64,000 nt of DNA from Raphanus sativus (lineage: Eukaryota > Streptophyta > Magnoliopsida > Brassicales > Brassicaceae), in NCBI RefSeq assembly GCF_000801105.2, contig NC_079512.1, positions 34,799,848 to 34,863,847 of the forward strand, read 5' to 3'. A program made the position numbers and the translations under genes. Numbering within the stretch: position 1 is the first letter of the stretch; the number at the start of each line of letters is the position of its first letter. Shown piece by piece: positions 38,362 through 48,899 of this stretch. The notes under the pieces are model-generated. The model was not told the origin of the DNA, did no database searches, and worked only from the letters and a program-made list of their open reading frames with translations.

Positions 38362-39259
38362 TGATAGAACCGTATTTTATAAACTACGGAGAACTGAATA
38401 TTGTAAATAAAAATTGATAAGATTATACCAAAGATTTAAGAAAAGGAGGATGAAACAACTGCAGAGGCGAGATATTATCTCTTTCCTTAACTCAAAATAC
38501 GTCCCGTAGTGCGACGGTTCGATAACGTAATGAGTCCCAGGATACAACTGCAAACAATCTTCTGAATTTGCGTCACTCTATCAGAAGCCTGGCGAAATAG
38601 TTTTGTGTATACTCTCAGACTCAATAAGAAATATCAAAAGAGAAAGAGAAACAAAAATGATATGAGGAATTGTTGAATTCTGTGAACGTGTATCTTTCTC
38701 TACACAAATGATCTCTTATTTATAATACAAAGAGATTAGCACACGTTATAGATTAGTGGAGGCACCAACGTTTATATTGAATAGCCATAATGAAAATTGA
38801 TTCTCCATTGACTCATTCATGTTGACAAAAATAATTATTGCTTCTTGACCAAATCAATTCAAAGCCAATAAATTTTTTTTTTATGGGTTTTCATTTTTAT
38901 GTTTTAAACAAAAACATAAAAGATTATCACAAATAAAATTTGAATATTAAGTTAATAGACATATTGTCCAACTAACAAAATCAATTTCAAATTCAAACCC
39001 AAATATTCAAAGTGATTCATTTGCTAAATATTTTATACTTAGCTTAATTTAAAGCTTTATAAACTTTGCATAACACTCACTTTGGACCTCCATTTCTCAT
39101 TCAACACAACTCTGATTTTGACCAACAAATACACTAACTCATAGTGTTCACGGTGACGATTACATCGTGCCCAAGTTCCGGTCTTTCCGACAGACGTCTC
39201 CGTCGAAAATCCCATCGGAAAAATGGTCCACACCCCTTTGTCAAAAACGAGTTCCAACA
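38362..39259 (-). repeat. 5' LTR of the copia element (898 bp)
   Basis: This LTR would drive the element. A TATAAATA box is on the minus strand at 38717-38724. Immediately downstream in element orientation is GTCTTAACTCAAAATATCC, which is not the usual tRNA-iMet primer site. A GGTATCAGCG motif resembling that site lies about 120 bp further in (near 38228). Confidence 0.95.
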
Positions 39260-39264
39260 AATGA

Positions 39265-40322
39265 TGCTTTCGTTCTTTGTTTTCCAATGTGAATCTCGTG
39301 TCTTCTTTTTTTTTTTTCCTAAATCTTATTTATTCAATTTATTTTTCTTTTCTATTACCGTTTCTTTTATTACATACACTGTACTGTACACATACACTAC
39401 TCATTAATTAAGTAAAAACAATGGCATGTTCTCTAATTATAATTTTCTTTCATTTGTATTTAAGGCAGTAAATAACTATGAATAATTGTGAAGCGACGAC
39501 ATAGTATGAGTTAAGTGCAATTGATGACATATTATTTTTTACAAATTTGATTTTCCCTATGAGTTTTTATTCAGTTTTTAAGTTTTTTTTTTAAATCCAA
39601 ATGTTTGTTTTGCGATATTTATTGAGCACTATCTCAATCTGAATGCCTCATCTTCACTTTATATTTTGGATCTATGTTATACCATTTACTTCAAACAATC
39701 TTTTTCTTTAAGAAATTATGAATTTAAAAGCATATTTTCAAATAGTTATTTTAAGTTTTTTTTCACTATAAGAAATTTGAAAAAAAAAAATGACCAAAAT
39801 ATGTTTTTTTTTATAAAACTAGTTTTTAGTGAATTTTTTTTGATTTTGTAGTTTTAGCGAGAAACATGATTGTATAATTTTTGTGGGATTTTTTAATGGT
39901 TTTGGCAGAAAAAATTGTTATGTGAATTTGTTAGTTTTCGAAAATTTTGATTTTGTGATTTTAGTGAAAAAAACTTGATTTTGACGTTTTGACGGAAAAA
40001 TTTGATTTTATATTTTTAGTGAAAAACTTCAATTTCTATAAAGTTCTTTTTCTTTTTAATTTGATTTAGGTCAAAATGCTAATGATTTTAGATTATAGGA
40101 TGGACTATGTCCACGTAACGAACAAGGTAAAATCTGATTGGCTAAAATCTCTTGGCGAGCAAGATAAAACCTGATTGGCTAAATTATGATCACCGCCAGA
40201 TCCATCTATCTGATTGGGCCTAAAAATTTATTTTATTAGGCCTAGGAAAAAGGTGATATTAAGAAAAAACGAAATGAAAAATTGGTCTGTGACTAAAAAG
40301 GTGATATTAGGCATAGAAATTC
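39265..40322. other. Displaced upstream flank of NINJA; AT-rich, no gene
   Basis: The original NINJA upstream sequence resumes here. 39790-40040 has a degenerate short tandem pattern (TTTTAGTGAAAAA...TTGATTTTG, several diverged copies). 40120-40185 has two copies of a GATTGGCTAAA phrase. No gene is seen. Confidence 0.5.
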
Positions 40323-40985
40323 TTGTGTTCATCCCTAGAATGAACCTTTAGGTTTACTTAACCAATAGGATTTCGTTATTTCATATTCAGTATCTTTTAA
40401 AAAAAGAAACAAAATATTGTTAGATTATATTAATATTTTTAAACTAAAAAATAAAAATTAATATTAATTGCAAACAAAAATATGTTTTAAAAAATATATT
40501 TTTAATACCGTCAACCAAACACTAAACTCTAAATCTTAAACCCTAAATCTCTGGATAAATCCTAAACCCTAATCCAAAATGCTTGGATAAATTCTAAATC
40601 CTACGGTTTATGATTTATCCAAGAGTTTATGATTTACCCAAGGGTTTAGGTTTAGTATTTAGGGTTTATGGTTTAGTGTTTTGCTGATTGTGTTAAAAAT
40701 ATTTTTTAAAAAAAAATCCAAAAATTTACGATTTATCCAAGGGTTTACCATGGATTTAAAGTTTATGATTTAGGGTTTAGAGTTTAGAGTTTAGTGTTTT
40801 GCTGACGGTATTTTAAATATAAAATATTTTTCACGACTACTATTATTTTCTATTTATTTTTTATTTTAAAAACATAATAAAACTTGACAATATTTTGTTT
40901 CTTTTTTTTAAAAGATACTGAATATAAAATAACGAAACCTATTGGTTGGGTGAACCTTAAGGTTCACTATAGGGGTGAACCCAAG
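40323..40985. mobile_element. Foldback/MITE-like element with inverted repeats of about 95 bp
   Basis: The left arm (40323-40420) and right arm (about 40890-40985) are reverse complements through GTTCA..CCTA, then TTAACCAATAGG, CGTTATTT, ATATTCAGTATCTTTTAAAA and AAACAAAATATTGT. The interior holds telomere-like CCCTAAA/TTTAGGG words arranged as a second inverted repeat (40510-40600 against 40615-40800). There is no coding. I could not define a convincing target duplication. Confidence 0.75.
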
Positions 40986-41062
40986 TATTTATCTTTGTGT
41001 TATATCTCCATAGATCTAAGCACTAGCTAGTTCAAGAAAAAAAAACTTGAATTAAAATAATG

Positions 41063-41157
41063 GAGTTATTTTCTACTACTTTCACCTTTTGGAAGATCTA
41101 AGACTTAAAAAAGAAACGAAGCAAAAGGAGGAAGCTTTCTCGATATACACACTCCAA
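41063..41157. repeat. Duplicate of part of the NINJA 5'UTR intron
   Basis: This is about 85-90% identical by eye to 32392-32490 in the same plus-strand orientation, sharing GGAGTTATTTT, CTACTACTTTC, GAAACGAAGCAAAAGGAG and TACACACTC. It is followed at once by a 14-G run. Confidence 0.8.
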
Positions 41158-41163
41158 CGTAAT

Positions 41164-41177
41164 GGGGGGGGGGGGGG
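41164..41177. repeat. Run of 14 G
   Basis: A homopolymer of 14 G directly after the NINJA-intron copy, likely error-prone in sequencing. Confidence 0.95.
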
Positions 41178-41214
41178 TGATAGAGACACCTAGTAAACCT
41201 CAGCTCATATCGTT

Positions 41215-41421
41215 GTGTTTGTTTATAGAAACCAATTTGAGACTGGTTCCCTTCAAGATTGGTTCCCTAGGCTAGAAGATTCACCAGATGAGTGGAACGT
41301 AAAAGGAAGCAACCAAGTAACAAGTTCTTCATCCACGTCAATCATAGGGAAAGCCAAAAGTGTTGAGAGTAACAGTGAAGTCTCAGTTACGTACCAAAGA
41401 TCGCCGATGTCATATGGATGA
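41215..41421 (+). pseudogene. Unidentified coding-like fragment
   Basis: Open for 68 codons with protein-like content: RNQFETGSLQDWFPRLEDS, then a Ser-rich region. It is preceded by a possible acceptor (GTTTATAG just before AAACCAATTTG). I do not recognise the family. With the NINJA-intron copy and poly-G just to the left it looks like part of a shuffled insertion, not a resident gene. Confidence 0.35.
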
Positions 41422-41829
41422 TAATCATATACTTGTCTTTCAATATTAGGGGAACTTTTCCACCATATGGAAAATGAAAATGATCTAATACTTTTCAAAG
41501 GGCATTTTCAATAATAGTCCTTCACCATAAAAATAAATAAAACCATTGAAAATGAAGAAAAAAGTGTAGAGAATGTATTGTGAATGTGTCATCCACCGAT
41601 TAATGTATAATTAAATATTGAAGTTTTTTGTGAGGCTTATATGGTATCTAACCGTTGAGCATAATTTAAAGATGAAATCAAAGTAGCAAAGATTAAACCT
41701 TGATACTTTAAAGTAGTTGAGCATATATAAATGTCCATAAGTTACAAAAAAAAAATATATATAAATGTCAACTGTCTTAACGTGTGAATTAGACTATTCG
41801 TCTAGTACATTTGCATCATTGCATGTACG

Positions 41830-41838
41830 TATAAAAGG
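41830..41838 (+). promoter_or_regulatory. TATA box of the broken phosphorylase-like gene
   Basis: TATAAAAGG 64-72 bp upstream of the ATG at 41902, a canonical plant core promoter. It remains in front of the truncated gene. Confidence 0.6.
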
Positions 41839-41901
41839 AAGGGGAGGTATGAGACTCACGATAAGCATACAAGAAAGGGTGTGTGAGAGAGAGAAGAAAT
41901 T

Positions 41902-42531
41902 ATGGGATGCTTTTTGATTGGTACTCTTGTGGTTATTTTGTCGATTGGAAATATTATCGAAGAGACAAATGGTGAAATATCTTCAAAAGTTTTGAGCTAC
42001 ATAAAGCTGATGAATAAGAGAGGTCCTTATTTGGGGATTGTAGCTCCAAACAACTTCGAGCTTAATCCTCTTCTCGCTTCTCAAGCCTATGTTCCGTATC
42101 CCTCTTTGCCCTTCATCGATTTTGCGGGTAACAATGTTTCTAAAATCTAACTTTAGGTTCATTGAATCAGTTCACAAAGTCAACATCCTTCTTGTATATG
42201 TCATTGATTATATTCCACAAAAAATGATATAATAGGTTTTTGAACTGTTTATTAGCATGCGTATACGTAGCTTACGTTTACGTTGTTTTATTACCTTTCG
42301 TCAAAACTTCTAAACAGGGTGTCATTATGTTTTTTCACTATTAGTTAAGAGAGTTTTTCGTGTGAATGTCTATAACATCCATATTTATATATGTAGATAC
42401 TGATCTGGTTTATAAAAATCACGCAGGTAGAAGATTTCGATTTGGTAAAATATCAAACCAACGTGTGGTGATCGTGATGGCAGGATTAGGAATGGTTCGT
42501 TCATTGATCAAATATAACTCTTTCGTCCCAC

Positions 42532-42565
<34 letters not shown>

Positions 42566-42714
42566 AATAATAGTATAATTTTTTTGTATGTAATATTGTA
42601 TTCTCTAAATTAATATACATATGAATAGGTAAATGCAGGAGTAGGAACACAATTACTAGTGAGCCTGTTTAGGCTGAAAGGAGTGTTGCATTATGGAATC
42701 GCTGGAAACGCACA
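41902..42714 (+). pseudogene. Phosphorylase-superfamily (At4g28940-like) gene cut by a CACTA element
   Basis: Three exons are readable: 41902-42127 (with an N-terminal signal-like hydrophobic segment), 42427-42494 and 42629-42714. The protein runs through GPYLGIVAPNNFELNPLL, GRRFRFGKISNQRVVIVMAG and KGVLHYGIAGNA. This is the N-terminal part of the plant vegetative/bark-storage-like branch of the nucleoside phosphorylase (PNP_UDP) fold. Inside the third exon, right after GIAGNA, the CACTA terminus begins (42715). No later exons of this family are found in the window. The order before ROP9 matches At4g28940. Intron 2 has an (AT)n run at 42534-42561. Confidence 0.85.
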
Positions 42715-42729
42715 CACTACTAGAAAACT

Positions 42730-42975
42730 GCCGGATTCTGAGGGAAATTCCGAGGGACTATGTGTCCGTCGGAATATTCCCACGAAATTCCGAGGAAATT
42801 CCGAGGAAACACAATTTTCGTGTTTCCTCGGAATTTCCTCGGAATTTTCCGAGGAAATTCCGACGGACTGGTAGATCCCTCGGAAATTTCCGAGGAAATT
42901 CCGAGGGATAATAGAGCCGTTGATTATTCCGAGGAAATTCCGACGGCAACGGCTAGTTGGTCGGAATTTCCTGGG
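42730..42975. repeat. CACTA left subterminal repeats
   Basis: Many direct and inverted copies of TTCCGAGGAAATTCCGA and the variants TTCCGACGG and CTCGGAATTTCC. Subterminal motifs of this kind bind the accessory transposase in En/Spm-type elements. Confidence 0.85.
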
Positions 42976-43099
42976 AATGTCGTGGGAAATATCGGCAGAT
43001 TTAATCTATAAATGCAAGCACCCCTCATCCTCTTCATTCACTACATATCTTCATCCTCTCTCATTCTATTTTGCACACACGAATCTGATTGAAAAAATC

Positions 43100-46000
43100 A
43101 TGTCTTCTTATAATTATCATCGCTCTTGGATAGATCGACCTCATATGGATCCGAACACGAGATTGCTTACGCCAGAGTTCGAAAATGGTCTAAAGGAATT
43201 CATGGGGAAAGCTCTCAACCAACCGGAAGCTAAATCAGGTATGTTAAGATGTCCTTGTTCTACTTGTAAAAATAGGAAGGTTATAAAACAGTTAGATGTT
43301 TGGACTCATCTATATACTCGAGGGTTTACACGGAGTTACAAAATTTGGTATCATCATGGGGAAACTGATTATGAATATGGTAGTACTAGCGAACCTCAAC
43401 CTGCGGTTAGGTTAGAAGAACCAATTAGAATGGACGTAGATTATGGTGTAGGTACTGAGCAGATGGTAAATGATCATTTTAGAGGGGAAGATTTACCCAA
43501 TACACAAGCTAGGAGATTTTATGATATGTTGGATGCTGGAAAGCAACCTTTGTACGAAGGTTGCAGAGATGGTCATTCAGCTTTATCATCTGCAACAAGA
43601 CTGATGAGCATTAAATCCGATTATAATTTGGCTGAAGACTGTGTGGATGCGATTGCTGATTTTGTAAAAGGTGTTCTACCTGAGGATAATGTTGCTCCTG
43701 GTTCATACTACGAGGTTCAGAAACTGGTAGCTGGTCTTGGTTTATCGTACCAGGTAATAGATGTATGCAGGGATAACTGCATGATTTATTGGAGGGCGGA
43801 TGAGCAGCTGGATGCATGCAAATTTTGTGGAAAGGCTCGTTATAAAGATACGGGTGGAAGAGTTCCAGTGCCATATAAAAGGATGTGGTATTTGCCATTG
43901 ACGGAAAGGTTGCAGAGGTTGTATCTGTCCGAACGCACAGCGCAACCAATGAGATGGCATGCGGAGCATTCAACGGATGGTGAGATTAGACATCCTTCAG
44001 ATGCAAAAGCTTGGAAGCATTTTCAATCGACCTATCCAGAATTTGCGTATGAAAGAAGAAATGTCTACCTTGGATTATGTACGGATGGTTTCAGCCCATT
44101 TGGGAAGCATGGGAGACAATATTCTCTATGGCCAGTCATTCTCACACCATACAACTTACCGCCAAACTTGTGCTTGCGTCGAGAGTTTTTGTTTCTCTCC
44201 ATTCTTGTTCCCGGACCAGAGCATCCTAGGAGATCACTTGATGTATTTCTACAGCCACTAATATATGAGTTGCAACAGCTATGGGGTCAAGGTGCTGAAA
44301 CGTACGATGTTTCATGTAAAGAAAACTTCCAAATGCGGGCAGTACTTATGTGGACAATAAGTGATTTCCCAGCATATGGTATGTTATCTGGATGGACAAC
44401 ACATGGAAGGCTATCATGTCCATATTGTCAAGATAACACTGATGCTTTCCAACTAAAACATGGAAGGAAAACGTGTTGGTTTGACTGTCACAGGAGATTC
44501 CTACCACCAGATCATCCATATCGCAGGAGTAGGAATTTATTTACGAAGAACAAGAGGGTGTTTGATGATCCAACACCGGAAATCAGTGGGAGAGAAATGT
44601 TGACACAACTAAGAGATTTTGGTGCAGAAAGGACCCCAGACGTGGGTGGACATGTGCATTATCCGGTAGATGCTGTTGGAGATCTACATAACTGGCACAA
44701 AAAGAGTATTTTCTGGGATCTGCCATACTGGAAGGATCATCTGCTGAGGCATAATTTAGATGTCATGCATATTGAGAAGAACTTTTTCGACAACCTGATG
44801 AACACGATCCTTAACGTTCAAGGTAAAACCAAGGATAATTTGAAGTCAAGACTGGATTTAGTCGATATATGTGCTCGTGAAGAACTTCATGTTGATGAGA
44901 ATGGCAGGGCTCCTTTTCCCATATACCGACTTGATGCAGCGGCCAAAGATGCGTTCTTTGATTGGATTTCAAAGGATGTGGAATTTCCAGACGGTTATGC
45001 ATCTAATTTGGGTAACTGTGTCGACAGAAGGGAAGGAAAGTTTACCGGCTTAAAGAGTCACGATTGCCATGTAATGATGCAGCGCCTCCTTCCGTTCGCC
45101 TTCAAGGAACTATTACCAAAGAATGTTTATGAAGCAGTTGCCGGGATAAGTGCTTTCTTCCGAGATTTATGCACGAGATCAGTTACTCCTGAATGTATTG
45201 AAAACTTGAAGACTAACATAGCCGTGATTAAGTGCAACCTTGAGAAGATATTTCCTCCTTCATTTTTTGATGTTATGGAGCATCTTGTTATTCACCTGCC
45301 AAGAGAATTGGAACTTGGTGGTCCTGTTCAGTATAGATGGATGTATCTGTATGAGCGGTATATGTTTCATCTAAAGAAAATGGTGAAAAATTTAAGTAGG
45401 GTAGAAGGTTCTATAGTGGCACAGTTTATCAGAGCAGAAACTTCAAACTTTGCGGAGCACTACTTTCCAGGAGAAGTGCAGACGAAAAGCAGAAAACCCG
45501 CTCGGCATGATGATAGAGGCGAAAGGGCAACATATTATGTTACGGTTCCAGACATCTTCACAGATGTTGGACGACTCAGCGGAAAACCAAAGAACCGTCA
45601 ACTTACTGAAGAGGAGCACAGTCAATTGCAAATATATTTGCTCACCAACTGCGAAGATGTTTTTCAATACGAGAGGTACAAAATTTAAATATTATTTTTA
45701 ATATTTATTTTAGCAAGTTCAAATTTTTATATTATCATAATATGTACAGGATTTTCATGGCGGAAAAGCGGTTCGAATATAGACACGCCACAGAGGAGGA
45801 ACTAGAAGCACTGAAGATGAGAGAATTTGCTGGATGGATGCGTACTTATGTGAGTGCAGAAAATAAATTTTTATACTATTTACCAAATTTTTATACTAAC
45901 ATATGTTTTATTAATAGGTGTCTGATGGTATGGCCAGAGGTGAAACAATTAATGATTGGCTACGCGAGATGATTTGGGGCCCAAAGTATGTTGTGAAGTC

Positions 46001-46716
46001 ATATCCGAGATTTGCTTCTCGGGGATATGCATTCACAACTTCTAAGAGGAGACGTTCGAGTAAGACTTATAATGCTGGCGTTTGCTCTGCAGCTGGAGAT
46101 GATGTATACTACGGAAACATACGCGAGATTTTGGAAATCGTGTATCCGGGCATGGTTGGATTGCGGTGCACAGTTTTCTATTGTGACTGGTACGACAACA
46201 CTCCGGATCGAGGTGTCAGAACAGATGCATTTGGTGTCACATCAGTACATTCGAGGCGAAAACTGCCATATTATGATCCTTTCATTCTTGCTTCTCAGGC
46301 CGATCAGGTAATTAAAAATATATATGTCAATTATTTTCAATATTTGCTTCATCATCATTCATACTTAATTAACAAATTTAAAAATGTTACAGGTTTGTTA
46401 TATCAAATACCCCCGGGTTACGAACAGAGATGATCCATGGGTTACTGTTACAGCACTCAACCCGAGAAGCCGAGTTCAAGGAAGTTCTGAGTTGGAAGAC
46501 CCACTCCAACCAAACACATCCGGCAACTTAAGTGCAGCAGGAGATGTAGCTGCAGTTGATCTTGTTATCGATTTCACCGATTTTGGAGACGAAGCCGTTG
46601 TTCACGTCGAAGATGAACCAGAGATTGGAGAGTTTCACCAAGATCCAGATTCAGATTCATCTGGTGGTGATGATGGTGACTCGGGTTCAGAGGATGAACC
46701 AGAGATTGGAGAGTAG
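43100..46716 (+). CDS. CACTA transposase, TNP2 type
   Basis: Four exons (43100-45675, 45750-45849, 45918-46307, 46393-46716) join in phase to 1129 aa. The ATG at 43100 begins MSSYNYHRSWID. Domains: transposase-associated zinc-binding domain (RSWIDRPHMD, then RCPCSTCKNRK and HLYTRGFTRSYKIWYHHGE, about residues 8-95); TNP2/Transposase_21 core (about 120-620, with LYEGCRDGHS, MWYLPLTERLQRLY and RHNLDVMHIEKNFFDN); DUF4218-like region (LLPFAFKELLPK to EHLVIHLPRELELGGPVQYRW, about 660-800); DUF4216-like C-terminal part (VFYCDWYDN) and an acidic tail. It carries out cut-and-paste transposition by binding the CACTA ends. No stops or frameshifts are seen, so it may be active. An upstream in-frame ATG at 42920 lies in the subterminal repeats and is less likely. 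Confidence 0.92.
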
Positions 46717-46751
46717 TATAGTTTTTTTTTTTTTTTTTTTTTTTTTTTTCA

Positions 46752-47575
46752 GAATTCCGAGGAAATTCCGAGGATCTTGAGGGTTTCCTCGGAATTTCCT
46801 CGGAATTTTACCTTGTAAAATCAGATTTTAGGGATTTGATTTTAGGGTATAGATTCCTAGGAATTTCCTGGGAAAATTCCCAGGAAATTCCGACGGATAT
46901 CAGCATTTCGTGGGAAATTCCTGGGAATTTTCCCAGGAAATTCCTAGGAATTCAGCATTTCGTCGGAATTTCCTGGGAATTTTCCCAGGAAATTCCTAGG
47001 GAATAAGGATTTAGAATCGAAAACACCAATTTACGGTTCCCAGAAGACTTACGTAAGCCTTAGTAAGTGTCTTCAATTGATTATGGGACAAGACATTGGT
47101 GTTGTGTACCAATTAATGGCCACTTTTCCGATTGTTGCACGAGATCCCCAAACAGCAATGCAAGATAAACACTTATACACTTTAATGAACCTAAACGACA
47201 ATACTTATACTCGATTCAATCATTTTGTAATTTGAATGTTTATTTGTCATGTACTATCAATATAAGTCTTGAGAAAACTGCCAAATTGTTCAAGGAACGG
47301 TCTAAAGTTTGTAAATCATTAATCCGAACCCCTAAACTATGGTTCCTCGGAATTTCCTGGGAATTTTCCCAGGAAATTCTGAGGAACCATAGGATTCCTA
47401 GGAATTTCCTGGGAAATTTCCCAGGAAATTCCGAGGAACCCATAATTCCGAGGGAATTCCGACGGAATTCCTGAATCCCTCGGAATTCCGTCGGAATTCT
47501 GGTAAACCGGTTCGTAAACCGAAAATTCCGACAGAATTCCGAGGGTTTCATTTTCCGTCGGAATTTTCGGGGTAA
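46752..47575. repeat. CACTA internal/right subterminal-type repeats
   Basis: Two clusters (46752-46990 and 47335-47575) of AATTCCGAGG, TTTCCTGGGAATTTTCCCAG and related palindromic words. Long frames through here are by-products of the repeats. A long T run precedes the first cluster (46720-46749). Confidence 0.85.
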
Positions 47576-48223
47576 AACCAGATCTGCGGATCTTCTTCCC
47601 CATTTCTCTCTTTTCTCTCTTTTCCCTTGGCGATTTCCGGCTCCTCCTCCTCTCCCTTGGCGATTTCCGGCTCCTCCTCCTCTCCCTCTTGATATTCGGG
47701 CTCCCCCTCCACCCCCACTCCCCTAATCTCTCCTCCTCCATGTAAGTTCTCTTCTCCCCCTCTCTTATTAGTTCTAGGTTAGATTTTAGGGAATTTTGTT
47801 AGATTTTAGGGAATTTGAGTAGATTAGGTTTTAATTAGAATTAGGTTTGATTAGGTTTGATTAGGATTAGGGTTTGATTAGGATTAGGGTTTTGATTAGG
47901 ATTAGGGTTTTGATGTTAAGTTTTGATTAGATTTTAGGGTTTGATTAGTTTTGATTTTAGATTTGATTAATTTAGGGTTTCAATTTTTAGTAATTATTTT
48001 GGCTACTTTATAATTTATAAAAATTTATAAGTCATTATAATTATTTTAGTTAATTTCAAAATTTTTAAAAATTTAAAAAGTCATTTATAATTATTTTAGC
48101 AAATTTCATAATTTATAAATAATTTTAAAAGTCATTAAAAATTATTTTAGCAAATTTTATAATTTATAAATAATTTTAAAAGTCATTTAATATTTTTTTA
48201 GATATTTTGAAATTTATAAATAA
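47576..48223 (+). other. CT-rich leader-like stretch and TTAGGGTTTTGATTAGG repeats
   Basis: 47590-47740 is CT-rich with a direct repeat of CCTTGGCGATTTCCGGCTCC and looks like a plant 5'UTR. 47760-47960 has many GATTAGGATTAGGGTTT copies. 48000-48200 has three roughly 60-bp copies of an ATTTATAAATAATTTTAAAA phrase. No coding is resolved before the gap. Confidence 0.5.
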
Positions 48224-48323
48224 NNNNNNNNNNNNNNNNNNNNNNNNNNNNNNNNNNNNNNNNNNNNNNNNNNNNNNNNNNNNNNNNNNNNNNNNNNNNN
48301 NNNNNNNNNNNNNNNNNNNNNNN
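48224..48323. other. Assembly gap (100 N)
   Basis: Exactly 100 N, a conventional placeholder for a gap of unknown size. Sequence on the two sides is unrelated, so order and orientation across it are not proven. Confidence 0.99.
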
Positions 48324-48899
48324 AGATGTTGGATCTAGCACAAAGGCTTGCTAAATCCAATTTCGGTTCCACCACTGAGAATCCAAGCAGTAAGTTTTCT
48401 GATAGAAAGAAACCACAGAATTGAATGATCATGAAAGTTAAAATCTTATACTTTTTATGCTGGTTTCTAAACAGAAGCGGCAATATCTTTGGATGACGAT
48501 GATGACGACGTGGTGGTTGAAGTTGCTGCACCAGCAAAAGGAGGAAGGAAACCAGCGGCTGCGAGTAAAGCCGTGAAACCACCGGCAGCTCCGAGAAAGC
48601 GTGGACCAGCGGCGAGCAAGAAGCAGCCAGCAGCGGAGGTTGTTGCTGCTTCACCGGAGAAGAAAGTGAGGAAGATGAGATCTTCCCCGTTCAACAAGAA
48701 GAGTAGTTCAGTGTTGGGGAGGTTGGCTAACAAGGAAGGAGAGGAGGAGGAGAGTACTGAGACCGTGGTCGTTGGAAACTCATCGAGGCCAAAAAGAGCA
48801 AACAGGAAGGCGATGAAGTATGTGCTGAGTGATTCGGAGAGTGAGTCCGGGAATGATTCTGAGTTTGATGATATTGAAGACGACGAGGATGATGAGTAG
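48324..48899 (+). pseudogene. Last two exons of a DNA topoisomerase II-like gene
   Basis: Exon pieces 48324-48389 (MLDLAQRLAKSNFGSTTENP) and 48475-48899 (to TAG) join in phase. The tail is a run of Asp, an Ala/Lys/Pro-rich region, SPEKKVRKMRSSPFNKKSSS, and an acidic end (YVLSDSESESGNDSEFDDIE and following residues). This agrees with my recollection of the C-terminal regulatory tail of plant DNA topoisomerase II (At3g23890), the ATP-dependent strand-passing enzyme. The ATPase and cleavage domains are not present. It does not belong to the At4g28.8-29.0 gene order and lies directly right of the gap. It is either a captured 3' end (with 3'UTR to about 49080) or a scaffold join error. Confidence 0.6.

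Larger units (their letters stand above)
32893..39264 (-). mobile_element. Ty1/copia LTR retrotransposon, gag-less, very recent insertion
   Basis: Complete element boundaries: target duplication AATGA at 32893-32897 and 39260-39264, and identical-length LTRs (32898-33795 and 38362-39259). The element runs on the minus strand, so the 5' LTR is on the right. A polypurine tract (ATGTGGGGGAT on the minus strand) lies next to the 3' LTR at about 33796. The pol frame is intact, but no gag frame exists between the 5' LTR and pol (37635-38361), and no initiator-Met tRNA primer site directly follows the LTR. It may be a deletion derivative mobilised by a relative. Confidence 0.95.
42715..48223 (+). 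mobile_element. CACTA (En/Spm-like) DNA transposon, right end not seen
   Basis: The left terminus CACTACTAGAAAACTGCC is followed by dense subterminal repeats of AATTCCGAGG and inverted copies (about 42730-42975). The same repeats recur at 46752-46990 and 47335-47570. A complete TNP2-type transposase lies at 43100-46716. From 47590 a CT-rich leader-like region and TTAGGGTTTTGATTAGGA-type repeats (47760-47960) may begin a second (tnpA-like) gene. The element runs into the assembly gap; its other CACTA terminus is not visible, so the length is unknown. Confidence 0.9.

Noticed and set aside
40505..40810. Interstitial telomere
   Set aside because: CCCTAAA words are irregular, occur in both orientations and lie inside a foldback element; not a (CCCTAAA)n array.
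42920..43099. Upstream extension of the CACTA transposase to the ATG at 42920
   Set aside because: It would translate subterminal repeats and leader; MSSYNYHRSWID at 43100 fits the family start.
47337..47741. 134-codon minus frame in the CACTA
   Set aside because: Built from AATTCCGAGG repeats and a CT-rich leader; no domain.
48214..48654. Minus frame spanning the N gap
   Set aside because: It includes 34 unknown residues and is antisense to the topoisomerase-like exons.
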